From: Arthrobacter terricola
GTDB taxonomy: Bacteria; Actinomycetota; Actinomycetes; Actinomycetales; Micrococcaceae
NCBI RefSeq assembly: GCF_004354015.1
Contig: NZ_SMRU01000025.1
Coordinates: 30,959 to 94,958 of the forward strand
Reading direction: 5' to 3'
DNA length: 64,000 nucleotides
The position numbers and the translations under genes were made by a program. Of this stretch, positions 17,495 through 27,052 are shown piece after piece. How positions within the stretch are numbered: position 1 is the first letter of the stretch; each line of letters starts with the position of its first letter. Below the pieces are notes generated by a model, which was not told where the DNA came from, did not search any database, and worked only from the letters and a program-made list of their open reading frames with translations.

Positions 17495-18964
17495 ATGGCT
17501 GAGGATATGGCTGACAATAACGTCCGGGAATTCGATGTCATTGTGATCGGCGCTGGAGCCGTGGGGGAAAACGTCGCGGACAGGGTGGTCCGGGGTGGGC
17601 TGACAGCGGCCATTGTGGAGGCGGAACTCGTCGGCGGCGAATGTTCCTATTGGGCCTGCATCCCCTCCAAGGCGCTCTTGCGGCCGGGAACAGCCCTGCA
17701 CACGGCCCAGTCCGTGCCGGGCGCCGCCGATTCCGTCACGAAGGTCCTGGATCCGGTTCCGGTCTTTAAGAACCGCGACTACTTCACCAACAAGTGGCAG
17801 GACGACTCCGCCGTGGAGTGGCTCGACAGCGCGGGAATCGAACTCGTGCGGGGCCGCGCCCACATCACGGGACCGCGCGAAGTCCATGTAGACGGCAAGG
17901 ACGGTACAAGCTATTCGCTCAAGGCCCACCACGCAGTGGTGGTGGCCACGGGTTCCACCCCCGTCATCCCGCCCATCGAAGGCCTGCGCTCCGTCCCTTA
18001 CTGGACAACCCGCGGCGCTACGTCCGCGAAGCACGTTCCGGGTCGGTTGGTGGTGCTGGGAGGCGGCGTTGCCGGCGTCGAAATCGCCCAGGCGTTCGCG
18101 AGGCTCGGTTCGAAAGTGACCATCATTGCCCGCGGCCGCCTGCTGAGCTCTTTCCACGAAGAGGCCGCTTCGCTCGTAGCGGCGGGGCTTCGAGCGGACG
18201 GCATCCATCTCCGCCTCGGTACGGACGTCGCGAGCGTCGAGCACAAAGACCGTTCCTTCAACGTCACGCTGGGAGACGGAACAGTCGTGTCCTGCGACGA
18301 GCTTTTGGTGACCACGGGCCGCCGTCCTTCCCTGGACAACCTGGGCCTCGAGAACGTGGGGCTCGACGCCGAGGACGGCAAGCACTTGCGCCTCACCACG
18401 GATCCGAGCGGCTTGGTCGAGGGGGCCGCGAGCGACGGAACGAGCGGGCTCTGGCTCTATGCTTCGGGCGACGCCGCGGGCGCGGCCTTCCTCACCCATC
18501 AAGGCAAGTACGAGGCCAGGGCCACGGGTGACGCGATCGTGGCGAGGGCGAAGGGAACGCTGCACGGGACGCCGAAACCGTGGAGTTCCTTGGCCAAGAC
18601 GGCAGACGAGTATGCGATCCCCAGCGTGGTGTTCACGGATCCTGAAGTGGCGAGCGTCGGGTGGAGCTTCAAGCAGGCGGTTGAGAAGGGCATCAACGCG
18701 AGCTCGGTGGAGCTCCCCATCAACGTCTCCGGTTCCCAATTGCATTCGGAGAACTACCGTGGCTGGGCTCAGCTTGTAGTGGACGAGGACCGGAAGGTTG
18801 TGGTGGGAGCTACCTTTGCCGGTCCGGGCGTGTCCGAGTTGCTGCATGGCGCCACCATCGCGATCGTCGGCCAGGTCCCCCTGGACAGGCTGTGGCATGC
18901 GGTGCCATCATTCCCCACGATCAGTGAAGTTTGGCTGCGGTTACTGGAAAAGTACGGACTGTGA
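17495..18964 (+). CDS. FAD-dependent pyridine nucleotide-disulfide oxidoreductase
   Basis: A 489-residue class I flavoprotein disulfide reductase. The FAD-binding fold starts VIVIGAGAVGENVADRV, the redox pair is CSYWAC in GGECSYWACIPSKALL (C-x4-C), the NAD-binding fold is LVVLGGGVAGVEIAQAF, a second FAD contact is LYASGDAAGAA, and the C-terminal dimerisation domain ends with AVPSFPTISEVWLRLLEKYG. The His-Pro/Glu-Lys dyad of lipoamide dehydrogenase is not clear, so the electron acceptor is uncertain (lipoamide-dehydrogenase-like or mercuric-reductase-like). A second ATG four codons in (17507) is an alternative start. The next gene starts 12 bases later. Confidence 0.85.
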   Translation: MAEDMADNNVREFDVIVIGAGAVGENVADRVVRGGLTAAIVEAELVGGECSYWACIPSKALLRPGTALHTAQSVPGAADSVTKVLDPVPVFKNRDYFTNKWQDDSAVEWLDSAGIELVRGRAHITGPREVHVDGKDGTSYSLKAHHAVVVATGSTPVIPPIEGLRSVPYWTTRGATSAKHVPGRLVVLGGGVAGVEIAQAFARLGSKVTIIARGRLLSSFHEEAASLVAAGLRADGIHLRLGTDVASVEHKDRSFNVTLGDGTVVSCDELLVTTGRRPSLDNLGLENVGLDAEDGKHLRLTTDPSGLVEGAASDGTSGLWLYASGDAAGAAFLTHQGKYEARATGDAIVARAKGTLHGTPKPWSSLAKTADEYAIPSVVFTDPEVASVGWSFKQAVEKGINASSVELPINVSGSQLHSENYRGWAQLVVDEDRKVVVGATFAGPGVSELLHGATIAIVGQVPLDRLWHAVPSFPTISEVWLRLLEKYGL

Positions 18965-18976
18965 AGGTGAGGGTTC

Positions 18977-20617
18977 ATGGAAGTCACCCCGGATAGGCGC
19001 GCACTACTCAAAACGATCGGGCTCGGGGCGGCCGGCGTAGCCAGCGTCTCGCTCTTGACATCCTGTACCGGCGGCGTAGCTGCACAGTCGTCGTCAGCCC
19101 AGCCGTCGCCATCGTTGCTTCCAGCCCCTCCTGGGCAAATCGAACCGCTCCTGGACCACGCGAAAGTCACGAGCGCCTTGGACCAGCTCGACGGTTTGGT
19201 CAACGATTCGATGGAAAAGACCGGGCTGCCGGGAATGGCGGTGGCAGTGGTCTACCAGGACGAAGTGGTGTATTCGAAAGGCTTTGGCGTCCGGGAGGTC
19301 GGGAAGCCGGACAAGATCGGTCCGGACACCGTGTTCAAGCTCGCGTCTGTATCCAAGCCCCTGGCGTCGACCGTGGTGGCGGGGGTCGTGGGACGCAAGC
19401 TCATCCAGTGGACCGACCCCGTCATCAAATACGACACGGGTTTTGCACTCAAAGACGATTACGTCACGAAGAACGCCAGTTTCGCCGACCTCTTGTCGCA
19501 CCGGAGCGGACTGAAAACGGCGTCCGGTGATCTTCTGGAAGACCTCGGATTCGACCGCACCTACATCCTGGGGCACATCAACCAGGAGCCACTGGATACC
19601 TTCCGGGCCAGTTACAACTACAGCAATTTCGGCTACACGGCCGGCGGGGAGGCAGCAGCCAAAGCCATGAAGATGTCCTGGGAGGACCTCGCCGACGCCG
19701 TCTTGTTCAAGCCGCTTGGCATGTCGGCGAGCAGCTACCGCAACGCGGACTACGAGAAAGCCTCGGACAAAGCGATCATCCACGTACCGGTCGGAAACAA
19801 GCAGTGGGCAGCGAAATACCATCGCGACGCCGATTCCGAGGCCCCGGCCGGCGGAGCGAGTTCCACCATACGGGACCTGGCCCAATGGCTCCGGCTGCAG
19901 CTCGGCGGCGGCACCTACGAGAGCAGGCCCGTGATAGATCCAGCGGCGCTGCAGGAAACCCATGTTCCACAGTCGATTTCCGGACCTGCGTCTGCTCCGG
20001 CCGCCCGTTCGCGCTTCTACGGGCTGGGATGGAACGTCTCCTACGACGACCAAGCCCGCGTTCAATTGGGACATTCCGGCGCTTTCAATCTTGGCACTGC
20101 GACCTCCGTTGCCATGTTGCCCGGCGAACAGCTCGCCATTGTTGCCCTGACCAACGGACGCCCCCAGGGCATTCCCGAGGCGATAACGGCAGGTTTCCTG
20201 GACGCGGTGCAACACGGAAAGCCCACGGTCGATTGGCTCTCCTTCACCGCGGATGTTTTCCACAAGCTCGATGAGTCCGAGAAGCCAAAGGTCGACTACA
20301 CCAAGGCTCCAGCCAACCCGGCTCCGGCCAAATCCAACGAAAACTACACGGGCACGTATGACAACCCCTACTACGGCCCGCTCGTGGTTCTCGACAGTGA
20401 CGGAAAACTGGCCATGAAGATGGGACCGGCCGACAACCCCACTACGTTCCCGCTGACCCATTTCGACGGCGACACCTTCAGCTTCGAATCCATCGGTGAG
20501 AACGCCAATGGATTGGCCGGCGCCTTGTTCGCAGCAAGCAAGGACGGCACATCGCCAAGCGTCACCCTGGATTTTTATGACCGGACGGGGCTGGGTACCT
20601 TCACACGGGCCTCATAA
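18977..20617 (+). CDS. Serine beta-lactamase/PBP-like hydrolase lipoprotein
   Basis: A 546-residue exported protein. The N-terminus (DRRALLKTIGLGAAGVASVSLLTSC) is Tat-like with a lipobox ending LTSC. The class C/DD-peptidase fold shows the nucleophile motif SVSK (LASVSKPLA), the Tyr motif YSN (YNYSNFGY) and HSG (LGHSGAF) in place of KTG. The last roughly 110 residues resemble the beta-rich DUF3471 domain that often follows this family (YTGTYDNPYYGPLVV). Probably an esterase or peptidase on the outer face of the membrane; the substrate cannot be told. It is close behind the oxidoreductase gene. Confidence 0.85.
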   Translation: MEVTPDRRALLKTIGLGAAGVASVSLLTSCTGGVAAQSSSAQPSPSLLPAPPGQIEPLLDHAKVTSALDQLDGLVNDSMEKTGLPGMAVAVVYQDEVVYSKGFGVREVGKPDKIGPDTVFKLASVSKPLASTVVAGVVGRKLIQWTDPVIKYDTGFALKDDYVTKNASFADLLSHRSGLKTASGDLLEDLGFDRTYILGHINQEPLDTFRASYNYSNFGYTAGGEAAAKAMKMSWEDLADAVLFKPLGMSASSYRNADYEKASDKAIIHVPVGNKQWAAKYHRDADSEAPAGGASSTIRDLAQWLRLQLGGGTYESRPVIDPAALQETHVPQSISGPASAPAARSRFYGLGWNVSYDDQARVQLGHSGAFNLGTATSVAMLPGEQLAIVALTNGRPQGIPEAITAGFLDAVQHGKPTVDWLSFTADVFHKLDESEKPKVDYTKAPANPAPAKSNENYTGTYDNPYYGPLVVLDSDGKLAMKMGPADNPTTFPLTHFDGDTFSFESIGENANGLAGALFAASKDGTSPSVTLDFYDRTGLGTFTRAS

Positions 20618-20628
20618 CGAGGCTATTT

Positions 20629-20646
20629 GAACTGACCGGTCAGTTC
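20629..20646. promoter_or_regulatory. 18-bp perfect palindrome, TetR-type operator
   Basis: GAACTGACCGGTCAGTTC, 43 bases before the next gene. The inner ACTGACCGGTCAGT is a common TetR-family operator shape. Likely site for the TetR regulator encoded at the end of this three-gene unit. Confidence 0.75.
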
Positions 20647-20689
20647 AGTTACGATTGGAGCAGACAACAGTTCTGCGAAAGGTCCAATT

Positions 20690-21379
20690 GTGCTGTCCGC
20701 ACAGCAACTCCAGATCAACGGCCGCCGGGACCCGCTCCTCCCTCCCACTTCCTTGCAAACCAAACGGGGAGAGCTCCTCCTCGTTACCGGTGACGGCCAG
20801 GACCAGCGCACGGCCCTAGCGTTGGCCCTCAGCGGCCGGATGAAACCGAGCAACGGCACGGTGAGCTGGGATGATTCCGCCAAGACCAAGAAGGTCCGAT
20901 CCGCGAGCGCCTTGGTCGACTCTCCGGGCGTCAACGAGCCAGAACAGCACCTGAGCGTCCGGGACCTGGTCACCGAAGACCTCGCGCTCATCCCCCGCCG
21001 CTACCGCGGAGCCCTCCTCAGCACGCCCTGGCTCAAGGTCAACCGCTTCGAAGACATCGCCGGCTTGTGGGTCGAGCAGCTTCCCGCCCGCCGTCGGCTC
21101 GAGCTGTTGACCACGCTGGCCCTCGCGGATCCCTCCCTCGACCTCCTGGTGCTCGATTCACCGGATCGTCACAGCGCGGAACCTGCGGACTGGCTCCCGC
21201 GGCTTGAGCAGTTGGCGTACGACGCCGGGCGGCCGCTCGCCGTCGTCGCGGTGGTTTCGTCCCTCCCGGACGGATGGGACGGCCCGTACGCCGAGATCGG
21301 CAATGCGGCGGAACGCGACGAACCTGCTGAACCCAGCACAGAAGACCTCTCCGAAACCCTGCAAAGGACCGTAAAGTGA
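20690..21379 (+). CDS. Degenerate ABC ATPase-like protein
   Basis: A 229-residue protein with the outline of an ABC ATPase but altered catalytic motifs. The P-loop position reads LVTGDGQDQRTALALAL with no GKS/GKT. The signature position reads LPARRRLELLTTLA instead of LSGGQ. The Walker B strand is LLVLDSPD with Ser where the catalytic Glu belongs. It probably does not hydrolyse ATP and may act as a structural or regulatory partner of the membrane protein encoded next, whose GTG start overlaps its stop. GTG start after GAAAGG. Controlled by the palindrome just upstream. Confidence 0.72.
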   Translation: MLSAQQLQINGRRDPLLPPTSLQTKRGELLLVTGDGQDQRTALALALSGRMKPSNGTVSWDDSAKTKKVRSASALVDSPGVNEPEQHLSVRDLVTEDLALIPRRYRGALLSTPWLKVNRFEDIAGLWVEQLPARRRLELLTTLALADPSLDLLVLDSPDRHSAEPADWLPRLEQLAYDAGRPLAVVAVVSSLPDGWDGPYAEIGNAAERDEPAEPSTEDLSETLQRTVK

Positions 21380-23412
21380 CCGTTCTGCGGCTGGCCCGCT
21401 CCGAACTCAAGCGCATGACCGGCGGCCTCCTGCCGAAGCTGACCATCATCGCCCTGACGATGGTCCCTTTGCTGTATGGCGCCGTGTACCTGTACGCGAA
21501 CTGGGATCCTTACGGCAACCTCAACCAGATCGACGCCGCATTGGTGGTCGAGGACACGGGAGCCCAGCCGGCCAACGGACCCGAACTGCAGGCAGGCAAG
21601 AAGGTGGCCGACAGCCTGGTGGAAGCCCATGTCTTCAATTGGCAGCGGGTAGCCACCACGGCCGAAGCGGACGCAGGCGTGGAATCGGGCAAGTACGCCT
21701 TTGCCTTGAAGATCCCGAAGGATTTCTCCGCGAACCTCGTTTCCCCGGGAAGCTTCGACGCCGCCAACCAGGCAATGCTCAACGTCACTACGAACGACGC
21801 CAACAACTACCTCCTGAGCACCATCGTGGACAAGCTCACCACGGCCGTTCACTCCACCGTAGCCAAGGAGGTTGGCGAGGAAACCGCCAACCAGCTCCTC
21901 ACGGGCTTTGGCACCATCCACGCTTCGATCGTCAAAGCCTCTGACGGCGCGGCGCAGTTGGCTGACGGCGTCGGGAAACTCGGCGACGGCGCAGCCACCC
22001 TCCACGATGGCACCGCCAAGCTCAGCAGCGGCGCCAACGACCTTCTCTCGGGCCAAGGCAAACTCCGTGACGGCGCCACCCAGCTGAACAGCGGTGCCGG
22101 GCAACTCAGCGCGGGACTCGCCGAGCTGAAGGGCAAGACCGCTTCGCTGCCGTCGGACACCCAGAAGCTCGCCGACGGCGCAGCTCAAGTAGCCGCCGGA
22201 AACGCCCAGCTGAACACGAAAGTCCAGGACGTCGTCGGGCAGCTTTCAGCGCTCGACGCCGGTGCCCGCGACCGCGTGGCAGCCTCGATGGCGCGTCTCG
22301 TCTCAGGCGGGATCATCACCCAGGACCAGGCCAATAAGATCCTGGCCGACTTCGATTCCGCCGCGGCGTCCAGCGCGGTCACTGACGCGAAGTCGAAGAT
22401 CGCTTCGGATGCCGCCCAGGTCCAGCAGCTTTCCGATGGGTCGGCCGCGGTGAGTGCCGGTGCCGCGAAACTCGCGGCGGCCACGCCAACGCTCACGGGC
22501 GCCATCGGCCAGGCGTCGGCCGGGGCGGATCAGCTCAGTTCGGGCGCTTCGGCGTTGGCGGCGGGCGAACAGTCCGCAGTGAACGGCACCGCTGCCCTCG
22601 CGGACGGAGCGGCAAAACTCGACGACGGCGCGGCGCAGCTAGCGAGCGGCGCGTCGAGTGCCGCGGACGGATCGCGCACGCTGGCGAGTGAACTCGCCAA
22701 GGGCGCCGGCCAGGTCCCCAACCCGAACGGTGCCCAAAAGAGCTCCGTCTCGAAAGTGATGGCCGATCCCGTGGCCGTCAACAACGTTTCGCAAGCCAAG
22801 GCGGGATCCTACGGCGCGGGCCTGGCACCGTTCTTCCTGACGCTTGCCCTCTGGATCGGCGTGTTCATGCTGGTCCAGGCCATGCGCCCCATCACGCAGC
22901 GGGCTTTGGCATCAAATGCGCCGTCGTGGAAGATCGCGGTGGGCGGCTGGCTCCCGTTCTTCGCGGTGTCCGTGCTGCAGGCCAGCGTGCTTACCCTGGT
23001 GGTGAACCTCGGCCTGGGCCTCCACCCGGCGCACCCCGTGGCCATGTGGCTGTTCATGCTCGCGGCCGCCATGGCGTTCACGGCCCTCATCCAAGGAATC
23101 GTGGCCCTGCTGGGGACTCCCGGTAAGTTCGTTGTTCTGATCCTGCTGGTCTTGCAACTGGTTTCCTCCGGCGGCACGTTCCCCTGGCAGACCACCCCGA
23201 TGCCCTTGCATGTGGTCCACCAAATCATGCCCATGGGATATGTGGTCACCGGCATGCGTCACTTGATCTACGGCGGCGAGCTGTCGATGATCTGGCCGAC
23301 TGTCCTGGGCCTGCTTGGCTACACTGTGCTGGGGGCGGCGCTTTCCACGCTGGCCGTCCGCAAGAACAAGTTCTGGACCCTCAAGACCCTGAAGCCGGAG
23401 ATCGCGGTATGA
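21376..23412 (+). CDS. YhgE/Pip-family membrane protein
   Basis: A 678-residue membrane protein. One N-terminal membrane segment (LTIIALTMVPLLYGAVYLYA) is followed by the characteristic NWDPYGNL. A long extracytoplasmic region full of LxxGAxxLxxG repeats (LADGVGKLGDGAATLHDG and many more) likely forms helical bundles. About five membrane segments lie at the C-terminus from about residue 480. This YhgE/Pip architecture is shared by phage-infection proteins, ESX-linked and export-associated proteins; exact function is unknown. It is tightly coupled to the ATPase-like gene before it and the TetR gene after it (4-base overlaps on both sides). Confidence 0.88.
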   Translation: MTVLRLARSELKRMTGGLLPKLTIIALTMVPLLYGAVYLYANWDPYGNLNQIDAALVVEDTGAQPANGPELQAGKKVADSLVEAHVFNWQRVATTAEADAGVESGKYAFALKIPKDFSANLVSPGSFDAANQAMLNVTTNDANNYLLSTIVDKLTTAVHSTVAKEVGEETANQLLTGFGTIHASIVKASDGAAQLADGVGKLGDGAATLHDGTAKLSSGANDLLSGQGKLRDGATQLNSGAGQLSAGLAELKGKTASLPSDTQKLADGAAQVAAGNAQLNTKVQDVVGQLSALDAGARDRVAASMARLVSGGIITQDQANKILADFDSAAASSAVTDAKSKIASDAAQVQQLSDGSAAVSAGAAKLAAATPTLTGAIGQASAGADQLSSGASALAAGEQSAVNGTAALADGAAKLDDGAAQLASGASSAADGSRTLASELAKGAGQVPNPNGAQKSSVSKVMADPVAVNNVSQAKAGSYGAGLAPFFLTLALWIGVFMLVQAMRPITQRALASNAPSWKIAVGGWLPFFAVSVLQASVLTLVVNLGLGLHPAHPVAMWLFMLAAAMAFTALIQGIVALLGTPGKFVVLILLVLQLVSSGGTFPWQTTPMPLHVVHQIMPMGYVVTGMRHLIYGGELSMIWPTVLGLLGYTVLGAALSTLAVRKNKFWTLKTLKPEIAV

Positions 23413-24032
23413 GCATGAACGACCCCGGACTCACCGAAAAGAAGCTGCGCCCGGCCCGGACGAACGCCACCAAGCAACGGCTCTTCGAGGCCTCCATGGA
23501 GCTCATCGGCGTGCGCGGCGCAAGCGGCGTCACGGTGGACGAGATCGCGGCCGCCGCCGGGGTCTCCAAAGGCACGGTCTATTACAACTTCGGCAGCAAG
23601 TCCGATCTCATCGCCCAATTGCTGCGGCACGGCGTCGACATCATGCTGGACCGCCTGCGGACCATCGAGGGGTTGCACGAGGATCCGCTCGAGGCCATGG
23701 AAGCGATGCTCGGCCAGGCCATGGAATTCATGGACGACTACCCTTCCTTCGCGCGCCTTTGGGTCAGCGAGAACTGGCGGACTCCCAGCGAGTGGGGAAC
23801 CCTGTTCGTGGAACTCCGCAGCGAGCTGTTGGGCGTGATCGGCGCGGCGATCGGGAAGGTGGCGGCCGCGTACCCCGTGGACGCCGGGATTTCGCGCGGC
23901 AGCCTCGAAGCCGCGATGTTCGGAGCGATTTTCGTGGTGGGCCTGGACCGCCAGACGTACAACCCGGAACGCAGCCGCGAACAAGGCGTCGCGGCCATCA
24001 TGACCATCATGCGCGGTTACGTAGTGCGATGA
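23409..24032 (+). CDS. TetR-family transcriptional regulator
   Basis: A 207-residue regulator. The HTH is TVDEIAAAAGVSKGTVYYNFGSKSDLIAQLL, followed by an all-helical ligand domain (MLDRLRTIEGLHEDPLEAMEAML). The ATG overlaps the upstream stop (ATGA), so it is translated with the membrane protein. It probably autoregulates the operon through the perfect palindrome at 20629-20646. The inducer is unknown. Confidence 0.9.
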   Translation: MSMNDPGLTEKKLRPARTNATKQRLFEASMELIGVRGASGVTVDEIAAAAGVSKGTVYYNFGSKSDLIAQLLRHGVDIMLDRLRTIEGLHEDPLEAMEAMLGQAMEFMDDYPSFARLWVSENWRTPSEWGTLFVELRSELLGVIGAAIGKVAAAYPVDAGISRGSLEAAMFGAIFVVGLDRQTYNPERSREQGVAAIMTIMRGYVVR

Positions 24033-24132
24033 AGGAGGTACCGGCAGTACCCGGATAAGCAGGGCCCTCGCTGCGGAAGGCCCGCCGGGTTCTCATTGGA
24101 GGTGAACCCACACCCCTCCCGAAGGAGACCCC

Positions 24133-25350
24133 ATGACTGCCGTCAGCACGACGTCGCCCGCGAAGGAAAGGACGGTCGGCCGCCCGCTGGCGGTTGTCCT
24201 TGGCCTCCTGACGATTTTCGGGCCCATTTCCATGGACCTGTATTTGCCGGTCCTTCCGGCGTTGACGGCGGAACTCAAGAGTGCGACGTCGTCCGCCCAG
24301 TTGACCATCACAGCTTGCCTGCTTGGGCTCGCAATCGGCCAATTGATCGCGGGCCCGCTCTCGGACCGCTTCGGCCGGCGGTTGCCGCTGCTCATCGGGG
24401 TCCTGGCGTACACGGCCATGTCGGTTTTGTGCGCCATCAGCCCCTCGATCGAAGCACTGATCGCCGCGAGGTTTGTCCAAGGGTTGGCGGGCGCAGTGGG
24501 CATCGTGATCGCCCAGGCAGCGGGCCGCGACGTGTATTCGGGCGGCAAGCTGTTGCGCTACTACGGCCACTTGACCGTGCTGGGCGGATTGGCCGCGATC
24601 GTGGGTCCCGTGATCGGCGGCCAATTGGCCGCGGTGACGGACTGGCGCGGAGTGTTCCTGTTCCTTGCCGCCGTCGGCGTGGCCATCCTCGTGGCTTGCC
24701 TGGTGATTTTCCGCGAGACCTTGCCACAGGAACGCCGCGCCACCGGCGGCCTGGTCCATACGCTCCGCGACTTCCGCCGACTGGTTGGTGACCGCGTGTT
24801 CGTCGGCGCGGTCCTCATCACGGGATTCACCTACTCCGCGATCTTCGCCTACCTCAGCGGAGCTACCTACATCCTCCAGGGCATGTACGGCCTCACCCCG
24901 CAGCAATATTCGTTCGCCTTCGGCCTTAATTCCTTGGGCTTCATGACCTTCGGTTTCATTTCCGGACGTTTGACCGAAGCCTGGTCCGAACGCCGAACCC
25001 TCACCGCCGGCCTGGCCCTCACCGTGTGCGGAGCCCTCGGACTGCTGGCCACTGCGCTCCTGCACCTGCCCTTGATCGCGATCATCATTTCCCTGTTCAC
25101 CATGGTCAGCGGCGCGGCCGTCACCAGTCCTCCTGCCACCTCCCTCGCACTGAAGGGCTACCCGGACATCGCCGGAACCGCCTCCTCGCTCCTCGGACTT
25201 GCCCGCTTCGCTTTCGGCGGCATCGCGGCGCCGTTGGTTGGCATTGCCGGTGCGGAAAACCCTGTTCCATTCGGCATCGTCGCCTTCGTTTCGACTGCCG
25301 CCGCGGCCGTTTGCTTGACCTTGGTGGTGCGACGCCGGAGCCGGCGCTGA
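24133..25350 (+). CDS. Bcr/CflA-type MFS drug efflux transporter
   Basis: A 405-residue, 12-segment major-facilitator protein. Features are FGPISMDLYLPVLPAL in the first segment, motif A as GPLSDRFGRRLPLLIG between segments 2 and 3, and the motif C-like FVQGLAGAVGIVIAQAAGRD that marks the Bcr/CflA (DHA1) group. Likely proton-coupled export of small drugs or cysteine-type metabolites. The start follows GAAGGAGACCCC. It sits 100 bases after the TetR gene, so co-control is possible. Confidence 0.9.
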   Translation: MTAVSTTSPAKERTVGRPLAVVLGLLTIFGPISMDLYLPVLPALTAELKSATSSAQLTITACLLGLAIGQLIAGPLSDRFGRRLPLLIGVLAYTAMSVLCAISPSIEALIAARFVQGLAGAVGIVIAQAAGRDVYSGGKLLRYYGHLTVLGGLAAIVGPVIGGQLAAVTDWRGVFLFLAAVGVAILVACLVIFRETLPQERRATGGLVHTLRDFRRLVGDRVFVGAVLITGFTYSAIFAYLSGATYILQGMYGLTPQQYSFAFGLNSLGFMTFGFISGRLTEAWSERRTLTAGLALTVCGALGLLATALLHLPLIAIIISLFTMVSGAAVTSPPATSLALKGYPDIAGTASSLLGLARFAFGGIAAPLVGIAGAENPVPFGIVAFVSTAAAAVCLTLVVRRRSRR

Positions 25351-25427
25351 CGCCGATGCGGTAACGGTATGGCAACTGCGGTGCCTCCTGGCGTGGCGAC
25401 ACCGTCCGGTCGGGAATGATTAGTCCC

Positions 25428-26045
25428 ATGCGTCAGATGGGGAACAGTGGAAAGCTCGCGATCATCGCTGCCGTAGTGTCCGCCGGCCTGTTGGTCCTGT
25501 TGGCCATCACGCTTGAAGAATCCGTGATGTACATGTTACTGGCCGTCTTGGCGATCGGCTACTTGGCGTGCATCGCCGAAGTCTTCGTTCGCCGCCGCTA
25601 CCTCATGATGGTGCTCGGCGCCGTCGCGTCTACCCTGTTCGTAGCCTTCGGAATCGCGTTCCTGCGCATGTGGGGCCTCGCGTTCAACCAGGACGAGAAT
25701 TCCATGGGCAGTGCGGTGAGCACCAAGGATTCGGACATCTACTTCTACCTCGCCGTGGTGGCGGGCTGCAGTGCATTGCTGGTGCTGTTCCTTGGCGCAG
25801 TCTGGCCGTCCCGCCGGGCTGTCGCCAAGAAGCGCCCGACGCCGGCCTCCCGCCCTGCCGCTCGTCCGGCCGCCCGCGGGGGCCAGCGACCGGCGTCGAA
25901 CGCGCCCCGCACTGTCCAACGCCCGGTCCCCCGGGCCAATCAGGCAACCGTCCAACGCCCCACCCAGCGGAAACCCGCCCCCGCAGCCAAGCGTCCGACG
26001 TCGGGATCGCCGTCCAGTCAGCGCAAGGCCGCGCCCAAGCGCTGA
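25428..26045 (+). CDS. Membrane protein with Ala/Pro/Arg-rich tail
   Basis: About 205 residues. Four predicted membrane segments occupy about residues 8-130 (for example IIAAVVSAGLLVLLAITL and LMMVLGAVASTLFVAFGIAF), followed by a basic, disordered cytoplasmic tail rich in Pro, Arg, Ala, Gln and Lys (VQRPVPRANQATVQRP and similar). I recognise no family. ATG codons at 25416, 25428 and 25437 are all possible starts. The 3' end overlaps the convergent EamA gene by 28 bases. Confidence 0.68.
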   Translation: MRQMGNSGKLAIIAAVVSAGLLVLLAITLEESVMYMLLAVLAIGYLACIAEVFVRRRYLMMVLGAVASTLFVAFGIAFLRMWGLAFNQDENSMGSAVSTKDSDIYFYLAVVAGCSALLVLFLGAVWPSRRAVAKKRPTPASRPAARPAARGGQRPASNAPRTVQRPVPRANQATVQRPTQRKPAPAAKRPTSGSPSSQRKAAPKR

Positions 26046-26983
26046 TCTTTCGCTTTCTTCGGCGCCTCTTTCCCCGATGCCGGCGCGGGCGGGACAGCGC
26101 GCCGCTGCAACACCGCGGTTGCGACGCCGCCCAGCAGGAGCAGCCCGCCCGCCAGTTCCGCCGTCGTCGGGACCTCCGAGATAAGCAGCCACGCCGCGGT
26201 CATCCCGACTACCGGGACCAACAGCGTGAAGGGCACCACCGCGGAGCTGGGGTAGAGGCTCAGCAGCCGGTTCCAGATGCCGTAACCGATAAGCGAGGCG
26301 AATACCGCCGTGTAAAGCGCGCTCAGGATGGTGGCCGGCTGCAGGTTCGAGAGGGTTCCCACGACGGCGGCTGGCCCGTCGACGATGAGCGACAAGCCGG
26401 CCAGCGGAATGGGGACCACAGCGCCCGACCAGACCACGAGCCCCAGGCCGGAAGCCGCTTTCGCCTTGCGGACGATGACGTTGCCCACGGCCCAGGACAA
26501 GGCCGCAGCAAGCACAATCATGAGCGGCACCACCGGCGCGACCAGGCTGCGTCCCACGGCCACAAGGGCGAGACCGGCAACGCCCAGCACCACTCCCGTG
26601 AGTTGGCGCTTGCTGGGCCGCTCCCCGAGGAATCGCGCCGCGAGCAGCACGGTGAGGAGCACTTGCGCCTGGAGCACTAGCGAGGCGAGCCCGGCCGGCA
26701 TGCCAAGCGCCATGCCGAGGTACAGCAAGCCGAACTGCCCGGCGCTCATGAAGAGCCCGACGCCGACAATTACCTTCCAGCCGACGTCCGGCTTGCGGAC
26801 GAAGAAGATGGCGGGGAAAACCACAAGCACGAAGCGGATGGCGACGAAGAGCAGGGGCGGGACCTGGGGTGCTTGGCCGTCGGGGCCTTGACCGGGGTGC
26901 AGGCCGAAATCGATGGCTACGAAGTTCAAGCCCCACAGGACGGCGACGAGGGCGGCGAGCGCGGAATGGCGGATGTTCACCAT
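26018..26983 (-). CDS. EamA/DMT-family transporter
   Basis: A 321-residue, ten-segment drug/metabolite transporter with two EamA repeats (ALAALVAVLWGLNFVAIDFG opening the first; APVVPLMIVLAAALSWAVG opening the second). Resembles amino-acid or metabolite exporters of the YdcZ/RhaT-like superfamily. The start is the ATG at 26983; reading further upstream would run into the LysR gene. It is divergent from the LysR gene 69 bases away, which is the usual arrangement for a LysR-controlled exporter. Confidence 0.88.
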   Translation of the reverse strand: MVNIRHSALAALVAVLWGLNFVAIDFGLHPGQGPDGQAPQVPPLLFVAIRFVLVVFPAIFFVRKPDVGWKVIVGVGLFMSAGQFGLLYLGMALGMPAGLASLVLQAQVLLTVLLAARFLGERPSKRQLTGVVLGVAGLALVAVGRSLVAPVVPLMIVLAAALSWAVGNVIVRKAKAASGLGLVVWSGAVVPIPLAGLSLIVDGPAAVVGTLSNLQPATILSALYTAVFASLIGYGIWNRLLSLYPSSAVVPFTLLVPVVGMTAAWLLISEVPTTAELAGGLLLLGGVATAVLQRRAVPPAPASGKEAPKKAKDQRLGAALR

Positions 26984-27029
26984 TCCACTGTCGCAGCAAA
27001 CCGGATGAAGCTCCAGCGTTGAATTCTGC

Positions 27030-27050
27030 AGCAAACCATGTACGTTTGCT
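27030..27050. promoter_or_regulatory. LysR-type operator candidate
   Basis: AGCAAAC, 7 bases, GTTTGCT: perfect 7-bp arms in the divergent EamA/LysR spacer. It covers the upstream ATG at 27038, which argues that translation of the LysR gene begins at 27053. Confidence 0.55.
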
Positions 27051-27052
27051 TC

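Noticed and set aside
16796..18898. A 700-codon minus-strand frame
   Set aside because: Opposes NanE and the disulfide reductase, both with clear active-site motifs; low-complexity Arg/Gly/His composition and no recognisable domain.
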